From positions 78,586,502 to 78,650,501 of the forward strand of contig CM057832.1 in NCBI GenBank assembly GCA_030068075.1: 64,000 bases of DNA. Direction: 5' to 3'. A program made the translations under genes and the position numbers. Numbering within the stretch: position 1 is the first letter of the stretch; each line of letters opens with the position of its first letter. Shown here piece by piece: positions 36,901 to 49,528 of this stretch. The stretch is from Paguma larvata (taxonomy: Eukaryota > Chordata > Mammalia > Carnivora > Viverridae). The notes beneath the pieces are model-generated. The model made no database searches. It worked only from the letters and a program-made list of their open reading frames with translations, and was not told the origin of the DNA.

Positions 36901-37902
36901 CAAATTCATCAGTCTCTTCTTCTAGAAAGCTTCAGAAACCAGTAATGAAAAGGGAAGGGGAAAAAAAGCAAGCTAACTCTATTTTTGGTAAAACTGGGAA
37001 ATATTCCAAAATATTTGTAAATGCAAGAGCTCTGTGGGAGGAAAGAGTAAAAGCTGAGGAGAGAGAAACTAGCAGTGGCAATCCTCAGGAAGTACCAGAA
37101 TGTAATTCCTAGATGTGAGAAATGCCCTGAGGTGCAAAGTTCTCTCCTTTGTCTGGAGCAGCATGTGCAAGAACTAGAGTGAGTTCGATGATGACTCTTG
37201 AGCCTGGCTTAGCCCATAGAAAAAAGGGTGGTGGGCCACATATGGAATTATGCAGATAAGTAACGTTTGCAGCAGGGAGCTTGTCTTTGTGGTAGCTGAG
37301 ACGAAAGCCTTCCAGTTGTGAATAATAAGTAGCCTGGAATGCTAGCCTGGGTCCATTAAAACCCAACTCACTACATGATAAATAATAAAAAAGCAATTAG
37401 CATATAGATACATTCTGTGAAAAAAATAACAAAAGGGCAAAATGTATGCACAAAAGAATACTCTGTAAAAATGTTTCCAGAGAACAGATGAACATTATGA
37501 ATAAATATTTTACCATGAACTTTAAAAAAATTAAATCTCAAGCACTTTATCTACGAAGAAATACTTCCACACTGGAATACCAAAATTCAGGTAAGAGTAG
37601 TTGAGGCAATAGGAGATGTAACGTGAGTAGCATTCAGGAATGAAGTAGAAGGGAGAACATGAAATTATCACAGAATTGCAGAAGAATTGAGAAAGGGTCC
37701 AAGATCAAATATACATTGTGAAGAAAAAAAAAAAGTACAGGACATAGTGAATAGAAATGAGGGAAGGGAATGGAAATGAAAACCAATGGAAATAAAGAGT
37801 TAATTAGGATTAAAGAGAAATTATATTTATAGAAGATGGAAAATGGAGATCCAACATAAGCATAACTGCTATCTCCAAAGAAGAAAATCAAAGTAATAGA
37901 TC

Positions 37903-37937
37903 AGAGTAAATACTTTAAAATACAATTTAAGATTTTT
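37903..37937 (+). repeat. 35-bp direct repeat, copy 1 (probable source)
   Basis: This is identical over 35 bases to 39075-39109 and begins AGAGTAAATACTTTAAAATA. It lies in unremarkable intron sequence. Confidence 0.9.
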
Positions 37938-38186
37938 TCCATGAAACAAATTTTGCAACTTTGATCTAGTTATTGAAAGGGGCACCTTGAGCCAGGAAAG
38001 ACTGATTTAGAATCCCCAACACCTAGACACATCCTAGTAAAGTTACTGAACCTCAAAGAAAATAAAGATGACTTTGGGCCACCAGGCAAAATGATTAAGT
38101 CTTTCATGAGATTAAAAACATCAAGTTGGTTACAAACCTTTTTATATTAAATTCAATGCCAGAAGACAATAGAGCAACAGATTTTT

Positions 38187-38404
38187 TTAAATTTTTTTAA
38201 TGTTTATTTATTTTTGAGAGACATAGAGACAGAACATGAGCAGGGGAAGGGCAGAGAGAGAGGGAGACACAGAATCCGAAGCAGGCTCCAGGCTCTGATG
38301 AACCATCAGCACAGAGCCCGACACGGGGCTCAAACTCACAGACCGTGAGATCATGACCTGAGCCGAAGTCGGCCGCCTAACCAACTGAGCCACCCAGGCG
38401 CCCC
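38187..38404 (-). mobile_element. CAN-SINE, reverse orientation
   Basis: The reversed copy is close to consensus and ends GCCACCCAGGCGCCCC. AGATTTT repeats on both sides. Its near-consensus body suggests a young insertion. Confidence 0.94.
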
Positions 38405-38999
38405 AGATTTTGATATTGAGACAATGTCATTCAACTATAAAGATGACTGGGGGAACAAAAACAGTTTAAAACATTCTAGAACTCTGACAATATTCTTCCA
38501 TGAGTTCCTCTTGGAGAAACTAATAGAGAAGATTCGACCTACCAACCAAGAAATCCTTGGGTACATTCTGGCAAAATCATTAATTGTAAGCATTGGTACT
38601 AGAATCTAATAGAACTAAGATAAAAACAAAAATGGGACTTTGAATAACAGAAAGGAAAGTAACTGTTACCTGCCTTCCACAGTAGAAATAATGCAACAAC
38701 AAAAAGAAATTAAGAGGAAGAAGGATGGAGGTAGAGGTGGTAGAATTTTCCACTCATTATTAAGATCTCTGCACCTTTTGCCTACTAAAATACAGAATAT
38801 AATTTAAGTATGACAATTCAAATATTAGTAATAGAAATGTAAATATATGTAACAGAACCAAGTAAAACACTAAAAATATAATGGTATGTTCTAAAATTGA
38901 ATGGTGGAGGAGAGAAAGGGGAGAAAGAGCACATGCACAAGATTAGTCATCGTTCACAGTAGAAAACTAATGAATATTGTCTAAAGAAATAGAATTAGG

Positions 39000-39135
39000 A
39001 GTCCCACCCCAGACCTACTGAAATGGAATCAGCATTTAAACAAGAAACCCAGATGAATCATATGCACGTTAAATAGAGTAAATACTTTAAAATACAATTT
39101 AAGATTTTTAAAGTTTGAGAACCCTGCTCTGCACT
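39000..39135 (+). mobile_element. MER5A-type hAT remnant with 35-bp insertion
   Basis: CCCACCCCAGACCTACTG, AATCATATGCACGTTAAA and GTTTGAGAACCCTGCTCTGC follow the MER5A end. Between the last two words is a 35-bp block (39075-39109) not in the element. Confidence 0.7.
39075..39109 (+). repeat. 35-bp direct repeat, copy 2 (inside MER5A)
   Basis: This is the same 35 bases as 37903-37937. It interrupts a MER5A-type element between GCACGTTAAAT and AAAGTTTGAGAACC, so this copy is the newcomer. Confidence 0.88.
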
Positions 39136-39227
39136 ACAGCCAAGGTGCAAAATATTCCTGCTTTCTCAACTCTATTGTACCTTCCTATCTTGATGGTCTA
39201 CCTACAAGAGTATTTTTAATCACTAAT

Positions 39228-39682
39228 AGTGTTAGTTTTCTTTTACTACCCATAACACATTGCCACAAACTTAGTGGCTTAAAACAATGAAAATTTATTC
39301 TCTTATAATTCTGGAAATTAAGGGATCATCAAGGTTATGTTCCTTCTGGAAGCTTCAGGGGAGAATCATTTCCTTTCTTTTTCAGCTTTTGGAGGTTGCC
39401 CGCATTCCTTGACTTGAGCTCCTTGCTTGTATCAGTCCAGCCCATTGCTTTCATCTTCACATGTCCCACCACTACTTTGAGTTCCTTGCCTCCCTTTTAT
39501 AAGGACACCTGGGATTATATTGCATTGGGCCCATCAGATAAGCCAGTATAACCTCCTCATCTCAAAGTTCTTAATTGCATCTGTAAAGTCCCTTTGCCCT
39601 ATAAAGTAACATCACTGGTTCCTAGGATGAGGACGTGCACATCTTCGAGGGGCAGGGACATCATTCACCCTAACACACACTC
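39228..39682 (+). mobile_element. MLT2-type ERVL solo LTR
   Basis: The element follows the MLT2 consensus over its whole length. It has ACATTGCCACAAACTTAGTG and GCTTAAAACAATGAAAATTT at the start. Inside are GGTTGCCCGCATTCCTTGAC and TCTGTAAAGTCCCTTTGCCC. Near the end is GGATGAGGACGTGCACATCT. No internal retroviral genes flank it, so it is a solitary LTR left by recombination. Confidence 0.8.
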
Positions 39683-39959
39683 CATTTGTTCAAATCTCCA
39701 CCATCCTTCCATACTATAATCAAATTCTACTTCCTCCTTCAAGTACTCAACTGCTGGGGCAGTGCCCTGGGCTTACGTGTACAGTTTCTATAGCACTTAC
39801 CACTTTGTTCTTTGATACAGTGATTTGTACACTTATAGCTCTCCTTTTATCCCAACCCACCTCCATTCTTGTTTGAGTGCAATTTCCTTAAAAGAAGAGA
39901 TTGCACATATGCTTCTATTCTACTAAAGGTGCACACACTAACATTGTCAAAGACTTCTT

Positions 39960-40142
39960 TTTTTAATGTTCATTTATTTTGAGAGAGAGCGAGTGAGCGA
40001 AAGAGAGAGAATCCCAAGCAGGTTCCGTACTATCAGCATGGAGATCAATGCCAGGCTCAAACCTACCAAGTGTGAGATCATGACCTGAGCAGAAATCAAC
40101 AGTCGGATGCTCAACCTACTGAGTCAACCAGGTGCCCCATCA
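39960..40142 (-). mobile_element. CAN-SINE, older subfamily, reverse orientation
   Basis: The copy has a shorter body with an ACTATCAGCATGGAGATC variant middle. Exact duplications TCAAAGACTTCTT flank it at 39947-39959 and 40143-40155. Confidence 0.92.
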
Positions 40143-40164
40143 TCAAAGACTTCTTAATGCCAAA

Positions 40165-40325
40165 TCCAATGCACACTTTGAGGTTCATCCATTCATTCAC
40201 CAAATGGTTATTGAACACCTGTTACCTGCCAAACACTGTTCTGCACTCTAAGAATACTGCAGTGAATAAAATAGACTAACTCTCTGGCCTCTTGAGGTTT
40301 ACACTCTGGAGACAGAAATAAATAA
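40165..40325 (-). mobile_element. L2 3' end, reverse
   Basis: ATTCATTCACCAAATGG, TATTGAACACCTGTTACCTG and GTTTACACTCTGGAGACAG are the reverse complement of an L2 terminus. Confidence 0.65.
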
Positions 40326-40599
40326 TAAACTAATAGACACATAAGCTGGTGCCTTTTAATAAAAAGAGTTATCGAGAAGGAAAGCCAATCTTTCTTCTTG
40401 CCCTCTTTGCAGCTTTTGACCTACCGATCACCTCCTCTTTCTTAAAAACCTCTCTTCCCATATATTTAGGGCACCATGATCTCCAGGTTCTCTTCCTATA
40501 TCTCTGTTGTATGTGTGTGTGAGTGTGCGATTTCTTGCTAAAGATTTGCCTTACTTTCATAGCCTTTAAATATTGGCATTATTCCATGACCGAGCCTCT

Positions 40600-42420
40600 T
40601 CTCTCTTCTTATCACCTTCATGCTAATGTTTTCCAAATCTCTGTCTCCAGATCTAATCCCTCCCTTGCCCCACATCTCAATATCCAATAACTTCTGGTTA
40701 TTCCCACCTGGATGGCTATACTACAGGCATTTTAAGCTCATTATATTCAAGAATGCAATCTTGCTGCCCCCTAAAAGCTTATTTTTATCTTACATTGCCA
40801 ATCTCAGTTGGCCATTATGGACCCAGGCCCCAAGCTAGAGATTAAGAGACTACTTTTGACTTCTTTTGCTCCCCACTTTAAATCTCTCATCCAAAGCTAT
40901 CAATTGTGCTTTCTAAATATCCACCCATCCAGCAGTGCCTTCAGATCATTATCCCTTTCCTAGAATATTGCAATACTCTCCTTATTACTCTTCTTCCCTC
41001 CAGTCCAATATCCCTTCCAATCCACCCTTCACACTGGTGCCAAAGGAATTTTTCTAAGATGTACATCTGATGTGGTATTTCTGAAACAAATGTTTCCAGT
41101 GGTTTCCCCATGTCTCCAGGATAAAGGGAGACTCTGCCAATATCATTTACAAGTCCTTCCATTCTGGCTTCAGCTCTCTCTGCCAACTCACATACACCTC
41201 AAGCATTGAATCTTCCTCAGTGTCTTCCCATGAATTTACTAAGTTTGCAGGGCTATTTAACTCTCCCAATCCTTGCCTAGGCTGTTTGTTTACAATGCCT
41301 TTCTTCATGTCATCCATCTAGTGGATTAATCCCTCCCTTAAGACCATAATGTATGCACTTAAATCTTCCCTGGCCTCCTGCAGAAAGAGGAAATAATAAA
41401 ACATATTTTTTATGTCTCATACCTACTCGTATTCATTCCCACATCAGGACCTTTATATTTGATGTTGCCTCTTCCTGGAATGCTCTCCCCACTCCCACCC
41501 CAACCGCCACAAGTCTTTCACATGATGGCATTTTCTAATTATTTAGGTCCAGTTCAAATGTTATTCTCAGGGAGGGCTCCTGTCCATTCACCCTAATAGA
41601 GCATCTCTACCTCAACCCTGGTCATTATCCGTGCCGCCATTAAACCAGTGCTTTAAAGGGCCTTCTTCATGCCCACCTAGGATCTGGCATGAGCCAGGGC
41701 GGCAGTGTCATATGAGCGGTGTAACCCTTAGCCCAAACCAGGAACTTCCTGGACCTCAGACCTATTTCAGTGCTTCAGGGCATCTTCCAACCCTCCAGTT
41801 CCCTCACAGGGTCAACCAGATGCCCCAGAGTTCACCCAGACTTGTATCTATGAAGTTATCCAATGGCTTCACATCCAGCTCTGGTTTCAGAAGGACAGCC
41901 TGGCCAGCAGATCACTCCAGCTGCCTGCATCATGAGAGACTGGGTAGCCAGAATGGTGCTGCCACATTGATTTGGACTGACACAAATTGTTCCTATAGAC
42001 ACAGGTCCCTCTTATCCTGGGAATGACACTACCCCTTCATAGCACTTACACAATCAGAAAGTACACCGTGTCTTAGTTTATCCATTTATTTTCTGAGTGC
42101 TGCTTCTCCACTAGTAGAAGTAAATAGTAAGCTTTGTGCAAAGAGTGATCTTAGCTACCGTATTCACCATGGGATGTTCAGTGTTAAAACAGTTCCTGGC
42201 ACAGAAGGTATTCAATGTCTGTTAAGCAGATTGCATGAGATGATGTATGTAGTTACAGACCTGACCCCTCCTCTAGAATGTAAGCTCTCAAGACAAAGGA
42301 GTCTGTCTTACTCGTCTTGGTCCCCATACTGGCATCACACCTGCCATATGAGAAGGCATGAAATCTGTATTTTTTAATGTATAAATAAATTAATAAACAG
42401 ATGAAAGAGTGGATGAATAT
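40600..42420 (+). mobile_element. L2 LINE 3' half, degenerate, with a foreign-looking block
   Basis: 40900-41620 follows L2 (AATATTGCAATACTCTCC, GTGGTTTCCCCATGTC, TGATGTTGCCTCTTCCTGGA). L2 tail words return at about 42025 (CTTCATAGCACTTACACAAT) and 42275 (TAGAATGTAAGCTCTC). The block of about 380 bases from 41642 to 42020 fits neither and may be a later insertion. It carries a 131-codon ORF (41631-42026) with no recognisable domain, which I do not consider a gene. Confidence 0.6.
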
Positions 42421-42433
42421 ATATTATCTAGAC

Positions 42434-42757
42434 TCAAGGTTCTTAACCTTGCCTTCATGATTCTAATGTAAAGGGAAGGTTAAAGACCTCTTGTTCTTAA
42501 AGTTCTTGGGGAGCTTTTAAAAACTGCAATGCCCAGGACCAACGAAACCAGAATCTCTAGGATGGCTCCCAAGTATGATTCTGTTTTAAGCTTTTCAGGC
42601 AATTCCAAAATACTGACGCAGTTGAGCATAGGGTGACCAGCCATCCAGGTTTGTACAGGACTGAAGGCTCTCCCAGGAAGTGGAAATTTCAGTGCTAACA
42701 CCGTGACTAACCTAGGCAGCTGGGATGGTTGGTCACCCTGGCTGAGAACCTCTGATC
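42434..42757 (+). mobile_element. MER5A-type hAT remnant hosting a palindromic element
   Basis: CAAGGTTCTTAACCTTG opens and GGCTGAGAACCTCTGATCC closes a non-autonomous hAT copy. The inner part 42630-42739 belongs to a different, palindromic element. Confidence 0.65.
42630..42739. mobile_element. Palindromic MITE (MER53-like)
   Basis: The element starts AGGGTGACCAGCCATCC and ends GGGATGGTTGGTCACCCT, near-perfect terminal inverted repeats. The 110-bp length and fold-back structure fit MER53-type DNA transposons. It sits inside a MER5A-type copy. Confidence 0.7.
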
Positions 42758-43374
42758 CAAACTGTCACCTAGGATCATTCTTGACGTACTTTCAATTTTT
42801 GAAAAGTCAAGACTCATTGGCTTTGTGCTTTCACTTGACACTTATGCAATTACATTCAGGTAGCTCGCATTGACTTTAATGTAATGTCAATGACTTTGCT
42901 TCCTCCTATGTGTTCATGTTCAGACTGTGCTGCTACCATTGACTGGGTGACATAAAAATCTGTGGCATACAAATGGCAAAGGGAATGATTAAACCGTTAT
43001 AGCAGGTCAGCAATGACCAACAGAGCAGCTAAGGAAGCAAAGGAAAGTATCGAGTGCTATCTTTCCAAATGCAACCCCAGCGAGCCTTCCCTTTTTTTCC
43101 TTAAAAATGATGACAGTACATTTTGACAAGTTCCTATTTATCACTTATTTACACCAGTTGCCCTGGTATTAGCTTGCAGTTTCTGATGTTACCACCTGAG
43201 GTGATAAACAATTTTGATAGAAAAATCTCTGTATAAACTGAATTAATATTCATCATTCCAAACACTAATTAATTTACACACGTATACCGAACCCATCAAT
43301 GTGTGGGCACCAGAGTCAAAATGCCCTTTGACCTGTGAAGAGAATGTGGCACTTAGCTCTCTGGGGCCTTTGTT

Positions 43375-43558
43375 ATTTAAAGGGAGGTCTCAGAGCATCT
43401 CATTGGTACCACCTGGGAGCTTATTAGAAATGGAGAAACTCAGGCTCCACCTAGATCTACTAAATCTGAATCTCTGGAAGCGGGGCCCAAGAATCTGTGT
43501 TTTAAAAAACTCTCCAGCTTACTGTTTTGCATGCTCAAATTTGAGAAGTGCTCATCTA
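43375..43558 (+). mobile_element. MER5A-type hAT remnant
   Basis: TACCACCTGGGAGCTTATTA, CTCCACCTAGATCTACTAAA and AAGAATCTGTGTTTTAAAAA match the MER5 pattern. Confidence 0.7.
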
Positions 43559-43649
43559 GAGAAAATTTTGCTCACCTTATTATTAACTTCAGTATCTCAG
43601 AGCCAAGAGGGAAGAGGCAAGGGGAGGCAGCAGAAGGGATCATGCAGCA

Positions 43650-43826
43650 CAGTGGTTCCAAGCCCTGGATCACATTGAAAACACCTGGAGATCCCTAAAA
43701 CTATCAGGGCCTGGTCCCCACCCCAAGCAATGTGATTTCATTGTTCTGGGGTGCACTCTGGGCATACGGATGTTTTAAAAGCTTCCCAGGTGATTCTAAT
43801 GTGCAGTAGACTTTGGGAATCACTGA
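43650..43826 (+). mobile_element. MER5/Charlie-type hAT remnant, both ends present
   Basis: The copy begins CAGTGGTTCC and ends GGGAATCACTG, its inverted terminal repeat. The middle has AACACCTGGAGATCCC and CCAGGTGATTCTAATGTGCA. Confidence 0.75.
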
Positions 43827-43984
43827 TACAGCTTTGTCACCAGCAACCCTAACTGCAGCTCATCACTTTGGGACTCCAGTGCTGCACGTTCCAGAAAAAT
43901 GGGCAGTATCAGCATCTGCTGTCCTTCCTTCCCTCACAAACATCAGAAATCAGCAGAGATGGAATGAAGGAAAAACTCGAATCT

Positions 43985-44165
43985 CATCTCTGGCATGACA
44001 AATGCTTCTTCTGTTTACCTTCTGTTAGTAGCTACTTGGTTTTTAACCTCTCTGGATCTCAGTATCTTCATCTACCAGACGGAGACAATGAGACCCATTT
44101 CTCAGGATTTTGGGGGACATTGTGTATGATAATACATAGAAGTGCCTAATATTTTGCCTAGCACA
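43985..44165 (+). repeat. MIR SINE remnant
   Basis: CTCTGGATCTCAGTATCTTC, GACGGAGACAATGAGACCCA and TTTGCCTAGCACATATTAAA follow forward MIR. Confidence 0.6.
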
Positions 44166-44217
44166 TATTAAATGTTACATGGCTTACTGAGAGAGTAAGA
44201 GTGCTGTCTCTGTACTG

Positions 44218-44234
44218 TGCCCCCCTGCTGGTGG
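44218..44234 (-). promoter_or_regulatory. Second CTCF-like motif
   Basis: TGCCCCCCTGCTGGTGG fits the reverse CTCF core with one mismatch (C for G at the fifth base before CTGCTGG). It has the same orientation as the site at 57368 and lies about 1.5 kb upstream of a TRPM3 exon. Confidence 0.45.
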
Positions 44235-44309
44235 GACATCTAGTAGCATGAAGTCAGGCAAATATTTAGGGACATCTCCTGTTCTGAGTACTAAAGGTGT
44301 GAATTGCAA

Positions 44310-44515
44310 AAACCCTGTTTACATGTGCATTCACTATATGATTTCATTTTAGTCTCCCATCCGGCCAGTAAAAGAGGATAATTCTTATTGTCCCCATTTC
44401 TCAAGATGATAAAACAGTGGCACAGAGAGGTCCAGTGGCACACAGCTGCAAAATGGCAGTCATCGGTCCCCTGATGGTAGCCCAGTGTCCTCTCCACCTA
44501 CCACTCTTGGCTTCA
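44310..44515 (-). repeat. MIR SINE remnant
   Basis: GTCCCCATTTCTCAAGATGA, AACAGTGGCACAGAGAGGTC and GTGGCACACAGCTGCAAAAT follow reverse MIR. Confidence 0.7.
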
Positions 44516-44999
44516 CACCCAGCTGCTTGGCAGGTTGCATTTATTGACAGGATGCATTGATCTAAACCAGCTCTGTTCCAACAGAACATTCTGTGATGAT
44601 GGAATTGTTCTCCATCAACACTCTCCAAAGGCCACCAGTCATTTACAGCTACAGAGCATTTGAAATGTGGCTACTGTGACTGAAGAATTAAAATTTTTGT
44701 TTTCTTTAATTTTAATTAACTTAGATTTAAATAGCCACAGGTGGACAGTACAGATCTAGCCACAGAGTCTGGGGAATAAGGGGAAACTGAAAATCTATTC
44801 CAGTCATTTCTACCCACACATCAAAGAAAAACTAAGCCATTTCTTTGTTTTTCTCTTAAAAGTTCTCCTTAAGTCTTTTACAGTAGAGTGGCAAAGCTGG
44901 CCCACTAATAGATGAGGGCACTGTTACCATGCTATTTACAATTTGAACCATGCCTTGCACCAAAGATTGGCCAGCAGAAACAAAAATGTGTCACAGGGC

Positions 45000-45430
45000 A
45001 ATGCTTCTCAAGCTTTAATGTGTGTGTGAATCATCTGAGATCTTGCTAAAATATAGATTCTGATTTAGTAGATCTAGGGTGGGGCCTGAGGGTCTGCATT
45101 TCTTTTTTTTTAATATATATATATATAAAGTTGATTTATTTATTTTGAGAGAGAGCGAGCACGTGCACTAGCAGGGGAGGGGCAGAGAGAAAAAGAGAGA
45201 GAGAATCCCAATCCCAATCAGGCAGTGCAGAGCCTGATGCGCGGCTCAAACCCACGAACTATGAGATCATGACCTGAGCCAAAACCAAGAGTCAGACACC
45301 CAACCCACTGAGCCACCCATGTGCCCCCAAAGTGTCTGCATTTCTAGTAAGTGCTCAGGTGATGCTGCTTCTTCTGCTGCTGCTTGGCCCAGGTGGGCCC
45401 CCATGGGCCATTTGACCAGCAACACTTGAG
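45000..45430 (+). mobile_element. MER5A-type hAT remnant split by a SINE
   Basis: CAATGCTTCTCAAGCTTTAA and GGGTGGGGCCTGAGGGTCTG lie left of the SINE at 45104-45333. TTTCTAGTAAGTGCTCAGG and GGTGATGCTGC lie right of it. Confidence 0.75.
45104..45333 (-). mobile_element. CAN-SINE nested in MER5A
   Basis: The reversed SINE has a TA-rich tail and ends GAGCCACCCATGTGCCCCC. Exact GTCTGCATTTCT at 45092-45103 and 45334-45345 is the target duplication and lies within a MER5A-type element. Confidence 0.94.
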
Positions 45431-45654
45431 CAGAGGTCTTCAATGGACTGATGTCATCTCCTTCCTCCTAGAGGCATTTGGCGGTGTCTGGAGACACTCT
45501 GGATTGTCGTGGCTTGGACGGGGGGTGTCACTGGCATCTACTGGGTTGAATTCAGGGATGCTGCTAAATTGTCTACGATGTACAAAATGGCCCCCACGGT
45601 AAAGAATTATCCTGCCCCAAATACCAACAGTGCTGAGTCTGGGAACCCCTGCTG
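45431..45654 (+). mobile_element. MER20 hAT element
   Basis: GAGGCATTTGGCGGTGTCTG, GTCACTGGCATCTACTGGGT, CAGGGATGCTGCTAAATTGT and CCAACAGTGCTGAGTCTGG follow MER20 end to end. It directly abuts a MER5A copy and ends about 126 nt before a TRPM3 acceptor. MER20 copies are known elsewhere to carry transcription-factor sites; nothing here proves such a role. Confidence 0.8.
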
Positions 45655-45780
45655 TACAGCTGAGTCTACTCTTCAGGAAGAGGAGTGCTGACTGGAGAGT
45701 AATGGAGCAGGTCTTCTCGGTATAATAACTGATCATTGTTTTCTCTCTCCCACTCTTTTCTCCTACTTGTCTACACATAG

Positions 45781-45881
45781 GAGCCAATGCCTCGGCCCCA
45801 GACCAGCTGAGCTTAGCTCTAGCCTGGAACAGAGTGGACATCGCTCGCAGCCAGATCTTTATTTATGGGCAGCAGTGGCCG
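45781..45881 (+). CDS. TRPM3: TRPM3 internal coding exon B (101 nt)
   Basis: The exon opens with GA, completing the glycine codon split from the exon ending at 22987. It then encodes 33 residues from [10 protein letters not shown] through [16 protein letters not shown] to GQQWP. In TRPM channels this begins the helical, ankyrin-like third homology region, which packs against neighbouring subunits in the cytosolic ring. The acceptor is CTACACATAG, preceded by a pyrimidine-rich stretch of CTCTCTCCCACTC type. The donor is CCG followed by GTAGAG, a modest site whose exon end does not match the usual CAG. Length 101 fits phase 1 in, phase 0 out. A MER20 copy ends about 126 nt upstream of the acceptor, so the proximal intron is partly transposon-derived. 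Confidence 0.96.
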
Positions 45882-47402
<1,521 letters not shown>

Positions 47403-48334
47403 TAAGGCACTTTTTATTTTCTCTGTGTTTTTTTTGGTTTGGTTTTGTTTTACCTTCTCCTGCCCCCCACATACCTGTGAGTCTCTCCCCTCCCCTTCAA
47501 ATGCATGGATCATTTTCCACAAATACTCCCTTAGACCTGTAGACGACAACACCAAGTCACCAAGATCCCACTTGTTTTAACTGCTCAGTTGTCAGCAGAA
47601 AGCTAACATTCTCAGATTCTTACACAAAACCACAAGGCTCTGGAAATTAGAACATAGTTTATGCTGTAAGCCTGGAGGGCATTTGAGGCAATCAGCAAAG
47701 GAGAATTGATTGAACTCAACACATCAATTAACTATCCTGCACCATCTTGTTATCCCCAAAGCTAAGTCATTCATTTCCTTTCCACCAAAATGGAATAAAA
47801 TGTAAGACACTCCTTATTTGGAGCTACCCAAAAATATTTTTTGTATTTTGTAATAATTTGCCAATTTGTTTGCTAGGGAGACCAAGGAGTAATCATAAAG
47901 AAAAACTACTATTTATGAAGTTTTTAATACTATTCAGTGAGTTAAGTACATTGGCTCTGAGCTGATATCCACTAAAATCCAATGAAGTTTAAGAAGTAGA
48001 TATTGGAACCTTCAAGAGGAGAATAGGGTATCTGGAGAGTACAATACAGGAAGTTAAAAAAAACTTTCTTCCCCAAGGCTCTGGACCTACCTCAATAGTT
48101 TCTGCTACTTGTTCTTTTAATTTCACATCCTACACGAACAAACTCCTTTGATTCTCCAGTAGCCTTCTACTTACATGAACAACATTGCTACATTTCCCAA
48201 ATACTCTTTCAATTCAGCTGTAATTAACATTTTGGTGAAACAACTCCTATCATCAATCAGAAGCAGTATTAAATATATAAGAATTCTTAATCGAGGTCAA
48301 TAAATTTTTACTTGGAATATTTTTTAAAAAAAGA

Positions 48335-48470
48335 ATCGATATTGTTGTCCTCCATTTTACAGATAAGAAAACGGAGGCCAAGAAGTGAACTGGTTTATTC
48401 AAGGTCACAAAACTCCTAAGTAAAAAAGAAAGCCAGTACCGAGCCAACACTTCTGTCCCAGAGGTGGTTC
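48335..48470 (-). repeat. MIR SINE remnant
   Basis: CCATTTTACAGATAAGAAAA, CGGAGGCCAAGAAGTGAAC and CAAGGTCACAAAACTCCTAA follow reverse MIR. Confidence 0.7.
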
Positions 48471-49528
48471 TTCCCCTCATTTGTCACAATGCTCCTCTGT
48501 CCCCCACCCACAGCACTAATAAGATGGAACTTACTGACCTATCCCCAGCCAGTGGTGGGTGTTAGGTGGTGCCACACTGGCTCTATCTCATTCCTGAGGC
48601 TGGAACTAGAAAACTGGTTAGCAGAGTGGCTCCAGGTTTCTGTGTCCTCTGCAGATTTTTCTTAGTTCTGCATAGTGAGATGTTCAGGAGGAATAACAGA
48701 CTGAATTAGATGAAAGAGTAGGAGGCCCCAGCTTCCATCCCCATAATAAAGATCAATAATTAGCCCTAGGAGAAGTGGATAAATACCTTTAAATGTACAG
48801 CTGACCAAGTCTGAATCATAAAGAAATAGAAAAATTTGAAGAGACCAATAACAAGTAAGGAGATTGAATCAGTAATCAGAAACCTCCCAACAAAGCAAAG
48901 CCCAGGAGCAGGCTGCCTCACAGAGGAATTGGGTGAAATCTATAAAACATTTAAAGAATTAACCCCAATCCTTTTCCAACTTTTCAAATACATTAAAGAG
49001 GAGGCAATACTCACAAACTTATTTTAGGAGGCCAGCATGAAATACCCTGACACCAAAGTCAGAAAAGGACACTACAAGAAAAGAAAACTATATCCCTAAT
49101 GAATATAAATGCCAACCTTCTCAACAGACTACTAATAATCCAAATTCAACAGCACATTAAAAAGTTCATACACCGTGAACAAAGGGGATTCCATTCCTAA
49201 ATGCAAGGATGGTTCAATATATGCAAATAAAGAAAGGCATACCACATTAACAGAATGAAAGACAAAATCATATCATCTCAGTCGGTGCAGAAAAAGCATT
49301 TGACAATATTCAACATTCTTTCATGGTAAAGTCTCTCAACAAACTGGATATAAAAGGAACACACGTCAGTATAATAAAGACTATTTATGACAAGTTCACA
49401 ACATCATGCTCAATGGTAAAAAGGTTGAAAGTTTTCTCTCTGAGATCAGGAACAAGATAATAGTGTCCACTCTCACCACTTTTATTAAACATGGTACTGG
49501 AAGTCCTAGCCAAAACAATCAGGCAAGG

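Larger units (their letters stand above)
22988..45780 (+). other. TRPM3: TRPM3 intron between exons A and B (22.8 kb)
   Basis: The intron contains nine CAN-SINEs, two L2 reverse-transcriptase regions (35.2-36.9 and 40.6-42.4 kb), an MLT2-type LTR, a cluster of MER5A/MER20/MER53-like DNA transposons at 42.4-45.7 kb, several MIRs and a 49-nt CA microsatellite. Blocks 25000-26480, 26800-28080 and 42760-43330 show no repeat I recognise. The last has clustered TAAT-rich words. No coding exon was found, and the flanking exons join in frame without one. Confidence 0.85.

Noticed and set aside
41631..42026. 131-codon plus-strand ORF
   Set aside because: Falls in and around an L2 remnant, with no known domain and no splice or promoter context. 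Reported only as an unexplained block.
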